NCBI GenBank assembly: GCA_963971285.1 | Contig: OZ020252.1 | Location: forward strand, 17,707,662-17,771,661 | From: Astropecten irregularis | Taxonomy: Eukaryota; Echinodermata; Asteroidea; Paxillosida; Astropectinidae | DNA length: 64,000 nucleotides | Direction: 5' to 3' | Shown here: positions 12,301-23,376 of the stretch, piece after piece | Layout: each line of letters begins with the position of its first letter | How positions within the stretch are numbered: the first letter of the stretch is position 1 | Made by a program: the position numbers and the translations under genes | Notes under the pieces: model-generated | Seen by the model: the letters and a program-made list of their open reading frames with translations, nothing else | Databases searched by the model: none | What the model was told of the DNA's origin: nothing

Positions 12301-13620
12301 TCCATAATTTGTTTCCACGATGCATTTTGGCACTATCTTTCATATTATCACCATCGTTTTTTCTTGCCTTTTTGTTTATTTGCTTGCTTGCTTGTTTGCA
12401 AGCTCCATTGCAGTTCAAAATACTCATATTTTTGTGTTATCTTTGTTCACCAAAGTGTTAATGTATATATGAATAACCAAATCAGTGATTTGATACACGC
12501 AAATAGATCATTTGACGCGATAATATCACAAAGAGTATATCAAAGTACAAAAGGCACTATTGCATTGTTGCAGTACTCTGCAGTTGTGTATAAAGCTAGT
12601 TTTTGTTGATTGTACTTGAACCATTACATGTATTTGAAATTAGACAAATCACAAACCATTCTTAATACATGAACGTGCATGCACACATTCCCTCCTCCCC
12701 AACTTCCTAATATCCCTGATATCCCGCTGTGTACATCATTTAAGTCTTGTTTCCAAGTGAACGAAAATATTCCTTCGTAGCAGTTTTTAATCTTGCAGTA
12801 TCAGTTGCGTAGATGAAATATTAAGTATCAGGGAGAAAGGAATAGATATTGGTCCTGTAGACGCGTGTGTGCCTGTACACATACATGTATGTAGATCTAG
12901 GGTACATGTGTGTTTGTGTACTCTGTACACAAGTCTATTTCAGACCTCCATGTTTGAGAAATATGCTTGTGTCCCCTTTGTCTGGGTAAGGGGTAAAAAA
13001 AAAAAAAATCAGACTCCTCCCAATCCGAAATAATTGACAAATTCAGCTAGCGCTTGGTCATCCGAATTCCCACAAGAAATAAACTGGATATTTGTGTGCG
13101 AGTGCATAATATACATGTGTGTGTTAGTGTCCATCACTGTTGGAAGAATGTACATTACACTGTACTGTACATGTACTTGTGAAGTATGGTTCGATGTGTA
13201 ATGTTTATGTAAGATTCCATCATGGCGGTCGTTCGTGATGGGACGGCGAGGCAGTTACATGTACAACAAAGATTCACCACGTTCACCTAGTTCCGTATGT
13301 TCTGGTGTGTAACCATGGTTCCGTTGAAGACACCAGCAAATGCAAATATGTTAAAATTTACATTCTCCTGCCCAAGGCACAAGTAAAGGTGAATATTGAG
13401 CACAGTTTTTTTTTAATGGGGGGAGGTTTATAGAGGGAAAGAGATTTTGGGTATAAAATGTACTTTGAACAGTTTGAAGTGGACCATGTCAGTTTACTAA
13501 AGGATTCCATGCAGCATTCATTGCACTGACTAAATTTGATGAATAGTGGTCGGAGCGTTTCGTGACAAATTGATTATTTGTTGTGGCTGCCTAAGTTAAA
13601 TACCAACTTGTAATTTTTGG
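9358..13620. other. Non-coding, AT-rich
   Basis: No recognisable gene. A pyrimidine-rich TAG acceptor at about 9556 and a GTAAGG donor at about 9618 bracket 62 nt open in two frames, but the acceptor is poor and the peptide is unremarkable. TACATGTA-like palindromes cluster at 12880-12930 and 13150-13175. A possible microsatellite-like TTGC tract lies near 12380. Confidence 0.35.
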
Positions 13621-13625
13621 TTGTT

Positions 13626-13662
13626 GTAGAAAGATCCTGCTTGGATTGAAACGTCAGGCCCT
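13626..13662 (+). repeat. Stem-loop-GAAAC repeat fragment (copy 1)
   Basis: AGAAAGATCC, a 5-nt loop, GGATT, then GAAAC and GTCAGGCCC. GATCC (13633-13637) pairs with GGATT (13643-13647) with one G-T wobble, and GAAAC follows at once. It closely matches the reverse complement of 16413-16455, so it belongs to a dispersed family. The layout resembles the stem II plus GAAA strand of hammerhead ribozymes known from Penelope-like elements and retrozymes, but a proper CTGATGA strand is absent here. Confidence 0.45.
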
Positions 13663-16412
13663 TTTAACTCCCAAGCATTTTTTGTATGTCAGGTCAATAT
13701 TTTGGTTGATGAGCAGTTTGCAGCTGGCACTTTATTTTTAAAAAAAAGGTTGTGTACTTCGTAATGTGCATAGCACAAAAGAGGCTTAGCTCAGCTGGTG
13801 GTCACAGAGATTAATTGAATTCTTTTCTTTTTTTTTGATATTTTGTGTCAGCTGAAAGTGAAATCAGAAATTGGATTTACGGGTTTGGGGGGGGGGGGGG
13901 GGATAGAGTCCATCTCTGTATCTCATTCATAAATCCAGACAATTAGCATGTTATTACATGTATTTGCATGTATTAATTCTATTTTCACCTTTAAAAATTG
14001 TGGGAAACGTGTGCCATGCATTTTTTAATCAGCATATTAATTTCACGGTTAATGCCTCGGCGTTAATGACAGTGTGTGTTATGCTTCAAATCATAAACAG
14101 TATTTATTATAAATGTCCTTCAGTGAATATGTAGTTCTAAGTTCATACACGTGTTTTAGAAACATTGTTTATTTAGGGCTATTCGCTACGTCTCTTTTTC
14201 TTGGCTAGATTATGCAATCGGAATTTAAAAAAAACACCCAAAAATGAAAAAATTGAGTCCACATCCTTCCTCTCCGCCTGTCTTATCTCGCAGACCTACA
14301 TGATCATCTATGGATTATTTTTCTTCTTGGTTAAGAAAATATGATATGCTCTTCTGTAATGTGTAATGATCGGCCATTATCAATTATAGGCACCGTGGGG
14401 CACTGCATAATAATATTGAAAGCTATTGCAGGATATTGGGAAATATTGGCACACGGTCGATTTAAAGACGGCCCGTAATGCTCAACGGCCGTATCGAGAT
14501 GCCCACCATTCAGTATTAATACTCCAACAACTCCATGCGCAAGACAGAGAAGAAAAGAAAAAGAAAAGAACCTCATCTCGCCATTGCGGCCTTTTGAAAA
14601 TGTCAGGTATGGGACGAGATTGCCATGACAGATTTCAAATGAAGCCGGGCTTGCACCTGTCCCCTTGTCAGCGTGAAATAGCGGCCGCACATCATTCCGT
14701 ATGCACTGACTCTCTCTCTCTCTCTCCCTCTAAGCTTCAAGACAAGAATAATGAGAGACTATGCAATTTGTTGGACAACCACACATTAGCGTGTCTCCTC
14801 CTCTTAGACATTGTAAATCTACTGTGTGTGTGCCCGAAAATTGCAATATATATATGCTGCGCAGTGACAGATAACTACTGTAATATTAAGACAAGAAGGG
14901 AGACCAATAAGAAATGCAAGGAAGGAAAAAGGGTAGAATAGAGAGGGAGAGAGAAATGGCTGCATTAGTTTGTCTGGGAAAGGATTTTTCGTATAACAGA
15001 GAGACAAGTCTGTGGACGGAATCTTTAGGAAACCTCATAAGCCGCTTATTGACTACGGGGCACCTGCTGGCACTCTTCGCGTCTGACGTCAACAGAGGAA
15101 TTATGACCAGTATAAAGTCCCGCCAATTTGTTGCAATTTCACACCACGGCAATTTTGTTTTGTTTTTTGTGGTAACAATTTCATTATTTTATATCTAGAC
15201 ATGCCTTTTCTGATTTACACGTGGCAGTTGTTTTGTGTTCAGCCCCTAATCATTTAAAAAAAATTGTATTTCTGATTTTCAAGTTGCAGTTTGTTTTCTT
15301 TTGATGCATACTACTGCCCCGCTGAGCCAAACCAGAACTTGGCATTTTTTGCATGAGTTAATTTCTTCCCATACATCCTTGCCTTTTGAAGGTTTGATAA
15401 ACATCAAATCAATGAAATGTAAAAACTCTTCACAAAAGCCACGTTATTTGCAATAATATAACCTTGAACTTGTATAATCTTTATGCAGCCCCGGTATATT
15501 GTCTTCTTAATACCCCCACCCCTAGAGCCAACCAGGCAGCCAGCCAGCATCGTGCCTCTGTATTTCATGTCGAGTCCCTTTAGGTCCAACCGACCAGCAT
15601 CAAAACAGGTCATTCCCCTCACCGGATCCTCCGCTCCCCCCTCCCTACGAGGTCAAGCCAGATGAAGAAAGGAGAGATCAATGCCTGGATGCTTAAACTC
15701 ATTGCGTGCCTTTGCTTAAATTTTTTCCAACATTGCCAGACCCTCCCGCGAAAAAAACTACTGAGTCCCCCCACCGGTCTGCGTCCAATGGATAATACCC
15801 AGCGAGGCTGACTAGGCACGGACTCTTCGTCTTAATCAACACAGGCTATTGGTTCCCCCTCGGCACTGGCTTGGCAAGCTTGGCGGAATGCAAAAAAAAA
15901 AAAAAAAATTTGAAAGAATAAAAAAAGGGACTCGGGCTAGGCCAGCCAGAGCTAACTCATAGGTGTTTCTGGTATTAATAACAAGCTCAACTCCAAGGTC
16001 AGAATCTTCAGGGACAGTGAACCAGAATGGAAAACAGAACAAACATGGGGTCTGGTCTCCGTGTGGGCCTAATAAAACTCTGGGGTCGCTGCATGGCATT
16101 GACATTATCCGTGGACACAATTTGAACTTGCAGAAATACTGAGCATTCCACAATGCTGGCAATAACTTTAGGGCCAAGGATACGAAACACACATAGACGT
16201 AGGCCTACTCATAGTCATAGTCATACAAACATGCACATGCCCTTCTCCCAAAAAGTTTTTCAAAATACTGTACAGTATTGAGATACTACTAGGTAAAACT
16301 GATAACGCAGTTTTTGTACATTCTTACACATTTTGTTAATACAAGTAATTAACTGCTGCAAACTGCTCATCAGCCAAAATGACCTGAAATTGATCAAATG
16401 CTTAGTGTTGGG
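13663..16412. other. Non-coding with possible conserved regulatory block
   Basis: A 16-base G run lies at 13887-13902. A tRNA-like A box (TAGCTCAGCTGG, near 13788) has no B box after it. From about 14380 to 15130 the sequence has balanced composition and few homopolymers, with long frames on both strands (14426-14941 plus, 14331-14690 minus), a pattern seen in conserved non-coding DNA as well as by chance. A CT run at about 14710-14726 interrupts it. No protein domain was recognised. Confidence 0.35.
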
Positions 16413-16455
16413 AGGGCCTGACGCGTTTCGATCCGAACAGGATCTTTCTCAAAGG
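16413..16455 (-). repeat. Stem-loop-GAAAC repeat fragment (copy 2)
   Basis: On the minus strand this reads GAGAAAGATCC, a 5-nt loop, GGATC, GAAAC, GCGTCAGGCCC. The 5-bp stem GATCC/GGATC is perfect. It matches the copy at 13626 in opposite orientation. Flanking sequence does not obviously match, so only a short core is shared. This fragment lies inside the longest chance frame of the window (16333-16887). Confidence 0.45.
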
Positions 16456-18272
16456 CAAAATGACGGAAGGACAAGTTGGTGTTTGAAGGTTACGATCAGT
16501 CAACAAACAAAACAAACAAACAAACAACAAATAGAATTCAAGCCACTTAGCGACAGAAAATTGTCTTTGACTGTGTCTGTCGCACGGTTTGACGCTTTTT
16601 ACCACTCCACCTGTTCTTCTACCTGTCTCTCTGCCTTGTCTATGGGCTGTCCATCCCCTTTTTATCTCAACGTCCCTTATAATAGCTGCCCACGATGCCC
16701 CTCCCTACATGCCTCTCTTGCCCAATTAAGATTTCAGCAGAGGCAAGAGTCAATGTTTTTTGGTTGTAATGTTTTCTGGCCACATTTACTTTACGTGGAA
16801 GATCAGAGCATCACTCTTCGCTCTGCAAATGGACATAATGTTATCATGGTTTTCCATAACGTCACACAGCCGGAGATGGATTGTTGAGGATGTAGAATGC
16901 AAATTAGGAAGTCGCAGATATATTAAGTAGCAAACGATTTCCATGGCAGGATTTACAATGGTTTACAAAAGTGCAACATTTCAATTATCAACATCGTCAT
17001 TATTACATTATTATTAACATTTGTTTATATATATTTTTTTTTAAATTGGTAAAGAGATATGAATCGTTGGGGCAATGCACTGTGTGTTAGTGGTAGTGGT
17101 AAATGACTGATGAATTATAGCCTTTTCTATCTGCCGGGAATTGTTCAGGATAGGGTCTTTGAGGAGGAAGGGGGGGGGTGGGGTGAAGGTGTGGCAGTTA
17201 TCGCTATTGAATCGTCCACGTTTAATCAATTTGTCCATGTTCAGCGACACCTCTGCATCGTGTTTATTTACACTTAAATGTTGGAAATCAAATTTAGCCC
17301 GCGGCTACAATTATCCTCTATTGTTGGAGTTTATAATATGCAATTTTGTTTAGCGTTATTATTTTTCATTTATCAATAATTTCTTTCTTTTTTTGAGGGT
17401 GAGGCATGGGGATGTTAGGAAAGGAACGTTTACAATAATGACAATAGGAATGAAGGTTGTGGTTTGTGGCTCTTCATTCATTTTAGTCAAACTGTTTGTG
17501 GTGAATTGAACAATGTCCCCCCTGCCACATTATTTTCGGGCAAAATTTTGGCTGTTGCAGCACAAACTGTGAATACATTTAATTTAATTTGAGTCGGACG
17601 GTTTTGAAGTACTATAGGGCAATTGTTAGGAAGAGTACACACGTGCTAACTCCACCTGCTGCATGCAGCAACTGTCCGCCTACTGTTTCTGTAAAGTCGC
17701 TGTCTAGCACTAGCAGAGAGTCTGTAAAATATTCAAAACCTTCACGGGCCATGTATCACTCTCGGTACAGTCAAGACATTTCTAGATCTGTTAAATCAGT
17801 CCTTCTTGTTTGTTTGTTTATCGTTAAGAGCTGAAGATTTGTCTTCAATTCATTCTGTTATTTTGGGGACTTAATTGGGAGGCTGTTTGTTTATTTCTCA
17901 GCAGGAATCTTCTGAGTAATTTCCGTTCAGATTTGACCGACACTTGGAACAGAAGCTCTCTTTTTTCTCTTAAATTAGGTGTGAAATTTGGTTTTAAGAT
18001 TTTGAAGTTTTCAAAATGACCATTGCAATCAAGGTATTTTCTTTTCTTATTTTCCATAATATTTTATCGAAAAATATTTCATACATCTTAATGTCACAAG
18101 AAAATGAATGATAATTGATTCAAAAATGAGATGATATTTTCTGTGTCATTGTTCTTGTCCTTTTTTGTTTGCTTTTTTTTCTCATTTTTTAAAAAGAACT
18201 TAGTGCAGTAAAAAACGTAATGCACTACAATTAGGATTGTTTTTTATTTTTCTGCTCATCCGTATTACACAG
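16456..18272. other. Non-coding, AT-rich
   Basis: Includes an AAAC-type simple repeat near 16500-16530 and AT-rich tracts. The frame 16333-16887 runs through the simple repeat and a transposon fragment, and has no family signature. No gene is supported. Confidence 0.35.
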
Positions 18273-18377
18273 AGAAATGTTTTCAGAAACTGTGTATGTG
18301 AAGTCCTTGAACTTCACTCAGAGTCCGGTGACCTTCATTTCCCTTGCCATCGTTGCCGTGGCGACTCTTTATTCAAG
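18273..18377 (+). CDS. Putative internal exon, 105 nt, unknown product
   Basis: This is an exon hypothesis. A ...ATTACACAG acceptor (its pyrimidine tract is fair, not strong) precedes 105 nt, followed by GTACTC as donor. The length is a multiple of three. Two forward frames are open throughout. In the frame entering with one leftover base, the 34 codons encode a hydrophobic run, VTFISLAIVAVATLY, that looks like a transmembrane segment, preceded by an NFT glycosylation-like triplet. The in-phase frame gives a cysteine-rich peptide with NCVCEVLELH and CHRCRG. I do not recognise either peptide. There is no second exon nearby to fix the frame. It could equally be a chance open stretch or conserved non-coding DNA. 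Confidence is low. Confidence 0.22.
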
Positions 18378-20976
18378 GTACTCAAACAGCCATTTTTTCC
18401 CCAATTTTTTAATGGATTGCCCTTCGCTGACTCGAATTATCCCCGGTCCTCCATCGGTGACTTTCAAGGCTTGATAATGACAGAATTTATAATTACATAT
18501 CTGCAAGACCTTGTTTTTAAGTGGAAAGAACCTTTTAAGCAAAGAAAGGGTTCCTTTCATTTCTACCTTTAATGGATCTTTAAGAAACTAATATGTATAC
18601 TGGGCATGTGAAAAGCATAATTGTCCGATCATTGCAAATCGGCCTTTGACAAAGTTGTGTCGGGTAATTCAATTTCATTGTCCAGTAACCGGCGTCTTGT
18701 GTTGGGTAACCTTGGACAAAATCACAGGATGGTTTGTTGGCTAAAGCCTAGAAAAGATTTTTTTGTTTGCCCCTTTCTTACTTGTATTACGTCCCAAGTT
18801 TTTCATGGGTTCATTCAGTGGCATGGTGTAGGGAAATTGTATTCTGGAGGTGTTGCCTGGCCGCCTTAATACAGATTTTACTATGCACGGTACATGCACA
18901 TTGTATGTTGCCTCTGGCTTGCATGTACCAGCTTTCTCAGCTTGCGTTGTGTTTAACTAGAAAGCTGCTTGGGCACAAGCTATCCGCGTGAAACCTACCT
19001 AGAAGAAGGCAGTGGCCGCCCTGCAATGACGCTCGCGGGGTTTTGCAGTCACGCGATAATGCTGGCTGAGATCCTAAATTGAATGGCGTAGTAGCACTGC
19101 GCAAAGCCGACCGTAACATCCGTGCACGGTCCACTTGCCGTTCATTTCAAACCAGATGAATAGAACTCGGTTGGTTGCCTGACCGGGTATGTGCAATGTC
19201 ATCTGTTTTTCCCCGGTTCCCTCTTTTCTCTCCCCCCTCCCCCCCTACTCCCTTCATCTAATGCGATTCCATGCTCAGTTAACCGAAAGGGCTTTTCATT
19301 TCACTGCAAGGTAACCTTGGGTAGGCCATTACCTCGGGTTTTTGAAACGGAACAGGAAAGATAAAACCTTCTTCGATTATGAATGAGGAGGCACCAAGGG
19401 CCCTCCCTGTGCAAGTGCTCGGGCCCCGAGAGTTTGCGCTCTCATCTGAACAAACAAACATGAAAATGACCTTCCACCCCCCCCCTCCCTTCCTCCCCAA
19501 TGGCATTGATTCCAGTAGACTTGAGGTAGACCTCCGTGGATTAGCGAAGGGGAGACACGAGGCTTCGATCGGGTCCCACCAACACCTCATTTCATTATAG
19601 TCTGGCGACCATCGACTCCAAGCAAAGGGTTCACTCCAGGTCAGGTACATCTGAAAAATAAATAGGAACGGAAGTTATGAATGGCTGTATACAGCTGCTG
19701 CCAGCCGTCTTATTAATTCATTATGCTCCACCAAGCTTTTACAAAACATCGGGAGAATTGCTTCTTGCCAGACCTTTCTATTTTCATTATTATTCCTTTT
19801 AATACTCAAAAGTAACGCAGACAGTTAGATCATTGAACTAGTATTACATTTTAAAGGCAAACAAACCGAGGCCTCTGATTTTATTGAAGTCCGGGTTGAT
19901 TAAATGAGAAATATTTGTCTTAATAGACATCATACTAGCCATTAAGAAGGAGAAAGCCTGCCTCCCCCCTTAAAGAAAAAAAAAAGGAAGAAAAAAAAAA
20001 AGCGGGAGAAAAATGAAAAGAAACTTGTGTCTACATGCAGACGAGACTGGGGATTTTGTGTGTGTGTGTTTGTGTGGGTTGGCTATTTTGATGGGGAAAG
20101 AGTACATGAAACTGATGAGACTTAATCTCGCACCGGATACCACCATGGCGTCTGCGAGATAAGACCAATTTGGCGGCCGTGGCATGGCACGGGCTAACTT
20201 GAGGGAGCCAGACAGCTGTTGTCGAATTCGGCTTGGTTAGAAATTTGCCACACAAAAAAAAAACGAAGAAGAAAAAAGACGGGGGAAAAAGAAGGAAAAA
20301 GAAAAAAATACTAAAAAAACATTTTCAATTGCACGATTTTAAGTGCACTGCACACAAAGCAATGCACTTTATTTTCAAGCCATGCTAAACATTATGAATA
20401 TTGATAGCCAATGATATTCAACATGGAATAATATAAAAAAATTATGTTCTTTAAGCTCCGATATAATTCAACCTTCCATCTGTTTATCAACTTTAATGTA
20501 TTTTATTTTCCCGGTGAGCTTTACTCTTATCATTCCTTGTCATGAACGCTGGATCTTCTTTTTCCTTGGTTTCATGGGAAAGAGTGATTTTCATGGCATA
20601 AATAATAATAAGTGAGGAATACTATTTTACTTGAGATAAATGAACCACGTGGGCCACTAAGTGACACGCGACTTGCTTCATTAAGTCCGTCATACCATCT
20701 CATCATTACAGACTTACGTCACCGTATTTTCAGTGATTAAAATGGCGGCCGAAATCTTTGAATAAATTGCAGAAAATAAAATAGGGTCTTTGGTGTACTA
20801 TCAAAGCTCTGGACAATGCAGGATTTTTAACAAAAACCAACAGAGCGCAGATGCATGAGTTAAATTTCAAAAACCGTTATCTTTGTGAAGACCAATACAT
20901 GAGAAATCAAACTATATTATATATATTTTTAGTACATAACAGTGTTTGTTTTTTATTTTGAAAATCTTCAGCTCAG
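18378..20976. other. Non-coding; possible regulatory blocks
   Basis: 19270-19660 is of balanced composition with a long reverse frame (19279-19650) preceded by a short acceptor-like TTTTTCAG on the minus strand, but the product is unrecognised. 19970-20340 is A-rich. 20380-20720 holds homeodomain-like TATCAACTTTAATG and TTATGAATATTG motifs, CACGTG (E-box) near 20647 and, just after, AAAATGGCGGC (YY1-like) near 20740. These are enhancer-like hints only. Confidence 0.35.
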
Positions 20977-21304
20977 TTAAAGGTAATATATCAAAACAAC
21001 AAAGTTAACAGATTTATGTATAACTTTCAGGGTAAGAAGATGTTCCTGGTAGAAACATACCGTTTAAATATTTCCGCCTGAAATGGCCTATTTATCCAGA
21101 AATTAGTAAAACAAAGACCGAAAACAGTTTTCATCTCGGGGTAAGATCAAAACCATTCTTTATTTATTTTAAGACAATTTAAGTTGGGTTTTAGCTATCT
21201 TCTCAAGACTCAGATGTCCGACTGAGCTCAAATTTTCACCGGTTTATCATTTCAAGTGTGAGTGCTGTTCTGTGACCTTTATTAATCATGTATTATACCT
21301 TTAA
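20977..21304. mobile_element. TTAA-flanked MITE, diverged copy
   Basis: The left end TTAAAGGTAATATATC and right end GTATTATACCTTTAA are both flanked by TTAA. The left interior (ACAGATTTATGTATAACTTT, TTCCGCCTGAAATG, TATTTATCCAGAAATTAG) matches the family copies at 48608 and 53786. The right half differs and includes TGAGCTCAAATTTTCACCGG, a motif I associate from memory with echinoderm MITEs. It may be a recombinant or nested copy. No coding capacity. Confidence 0.6.
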
Positions 21305-23304
21305 ATCCATCAGATTATTATTTTAAAAAAATAAATTGCTGACAGTTGGCCTACTGATTGTTTGTGGGGAATTTTGCCAACGAGAAACCATCAAAAAGTG
21401 TTCCTTGTTTAATATTTGCAATCAGAAAACTTACTTGTGAGATTTTTCTTTAATGATTTCTGGCACCTCTTTGATATAACAAAAGGAGGCTTTTCTTTCA
21501 CATCATAATTCCCAATTCCATTTCTTCTGTCAATTTTTGACTTTTTCCCACATTTTTTGTTCCATATATGAAGTCTCTCGTTTTTGTGATTGTGTACAAA
21601 CTGTACATAGACTTTTGGGTACGAATTAATGAAATTTGTTATGAATCATGGAGTAACAGTCATGATCTCCGATTCAATTAGAGATAATCTGAACAAATTA
21701 TAGAAAATAATTCAGCGAAGAAGCTACCTTAATATGAAAAGGTCATCGTCGAATGTTGCTTTCAGTTTGTCCTTGATTACAGACCTTGAATTGGATTCTT
21801 GTAGCGTCAAGATCATATGTTTTTCATTTTTTCTCTCTTCCCCATTTCTGGGTATTAACGGGCAACTTCCTTCAGAATGTCCATGGGATTGGTCCGAGGG
21901 GGTTACCCAGTGCAGGGAGGCGACGGAGTCTTTTCTGCCTCTTCCTCGTCAGGGCTGTCAGATGATTCATCAGTACGTCCAATCGGACAAAAAAAAAAAG
22001 TCCCACGTTGTCGACGTCGGCGCATACACTCCGACTCTCTCTCTTTCTCTCTCTCACAAACGTACAGCAGTCTGCCCCCGTCAGCGTCTGTCTTGTGGCA
22101 CGACCAGTCACCTCGCTGCCTGGTGCCCGGGTGTTCCTGGTCTCCGATTTCAAATTGCAGCGCAAGCCACAAAAGACGTTATGACAAGATGGGAACTCGA
22201 GACTGAGTCGGCACTGAGCCCCGGCTTCCTCGTAGCTAATATGAACAGGCAGTGCTGAAACACGATCGGCAAACTGCTAATACCAAGGAGACGATGGAAT
22301 GGATTTCTTTTCTTTCCCTCATCTTTTCCCCCTCTTTTTTTTTCTTTCTTTTCTCGAGTAGAACGGCGTTGTTGTGGGGGAATAGAGAAGAATTCAATGT
22401 TAGGGCAGGGTGACAGAATCTGTCTGTGGAGCTGGCATGTAACTCAGTCAGGATTTGCCTGGTTCCTGTACAAGCCAGGAACGAGGGATTACTCCACACA
22501 TAGAATTAAACACATGCAGCAATTTCATTTGGAGAATTGTGAACACAGGTGTTGAATGAAGCTAGCCTTGACTTTATATCCCCCCTAGTTTCAGCAACAA
22601 GGAAAATCGTTCGCATGAAATATGAAGAGAAAAAATGTATGGATTACAGTTTCATAAAGATGGCTGGAATGTGAAATACATGGGGGCGCGTCGTCGTCCG
22701 CACACCAGGTTGCAGTGACTATATAACATACCTGCCCTGGGGGCTGGAACCTACTCCGTGCCCACGAGGGGCATGTCAATTTGCCATTAATGGGCAGGTA
22801 AAAAACTATTAAAAAAAACCTCTGGTTGACTGAGTGAGACTGCCCGAGTCATTAGATATGTCAGTTGCATGCAGCAGCGCCGGTAAAAGATCCGATTTTT
22901 TCCTGGGAAAGTTATTTGTATGGATATCTGCCTCAGGTGCCAAACATGTAGGGGGGAGGGGCGGGGGGGAGGGGTGGTTATTCCCGACAGATGTAACCTT
23001 CCTGACACCCACTGTACAAGCATCACACCTTCTTTTCCCACACATTCATATAACACACAGAGACTCTGAGACACACACAAATTTCTAATACACGTACATT
23101 GTACACCGTGGGAGAATCAGACCAAGAGTAACATGAAACATTCCTGTCAAATTTGTATGAATAAAGATGAGGAAAATGTCTAGAACATTGTATTTGTAGG
23201 GTGGGGTTTATATGTGGAGATGGAATTTATTAAATTTCCAATGCTTCTCACCTGCAGTATATTTATATGCAGAGGATTTAACTTCAAATTCCAAACTTAA
23301 TAAT
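21305..23304. other. Non-coding, one GC-richer block
   Basis: 21640-21730 is AT-rich, resembling homeodomain-rich regulatory DNA. 21860-22260 is GC-richer with overlapping frames on both strands (21734-22258 plus; 21872-22165 minus) broken by CT repeats; no domain recognised. A G-rich tract at about 22950-22980 could form a G-quadruplex. No gene is supported. Confidence 0.35.
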
Positions 23305-23376
23305 ATAGCGCCGGTACGGTATATTGGAGGTCGCTGGTTCGAATCCCGCTCCAGTAAATATTTCTTTGTTCAAAGC
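23305..23376 (+). repeat. tRNA-Thr-like SINE, 5'-truncated fragment
   Basis: It begins at TAGCGCCGGTACGGTAT and continues through GGAGGTCGCTGGTTCGAATCC (B box) and CGCTCCAGTAAATATTTCTTTGTTCA. This matches the middle of the SINE at 27929 almost base for base, but lacks the A box and the family upstream region. It probably represents a truncated insertion. Confidence 0.7.

Noticed and set aside
13782-13810. tRNA-like A box TAGCTCAGCTGG
   Set aside because: No B box within tRNA or SINE distance.
14426-14941. 171-codon forward frame
   Set aside because: Crosses a CT repeat and overlaps long frames on the other strand; no family features.
16333-16887. Longest open frame, 184 codons
   Set aside because: It runs through an AAAC simple repeat and the stem-loop-GAAAC repeat fragment, has no domain and no codon-level sign of coding.
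20110-20140. CTGATGAGACTTAATCTCGC as a hammerhead
   Set aside because: The stem closes but the required GAAA strand is missing.
21734-22258. 174-codon forward frame
   Set aside because: Low-complexity Ser/Leu stretch comes from CT repeats; three other overlapping frames are equally open.
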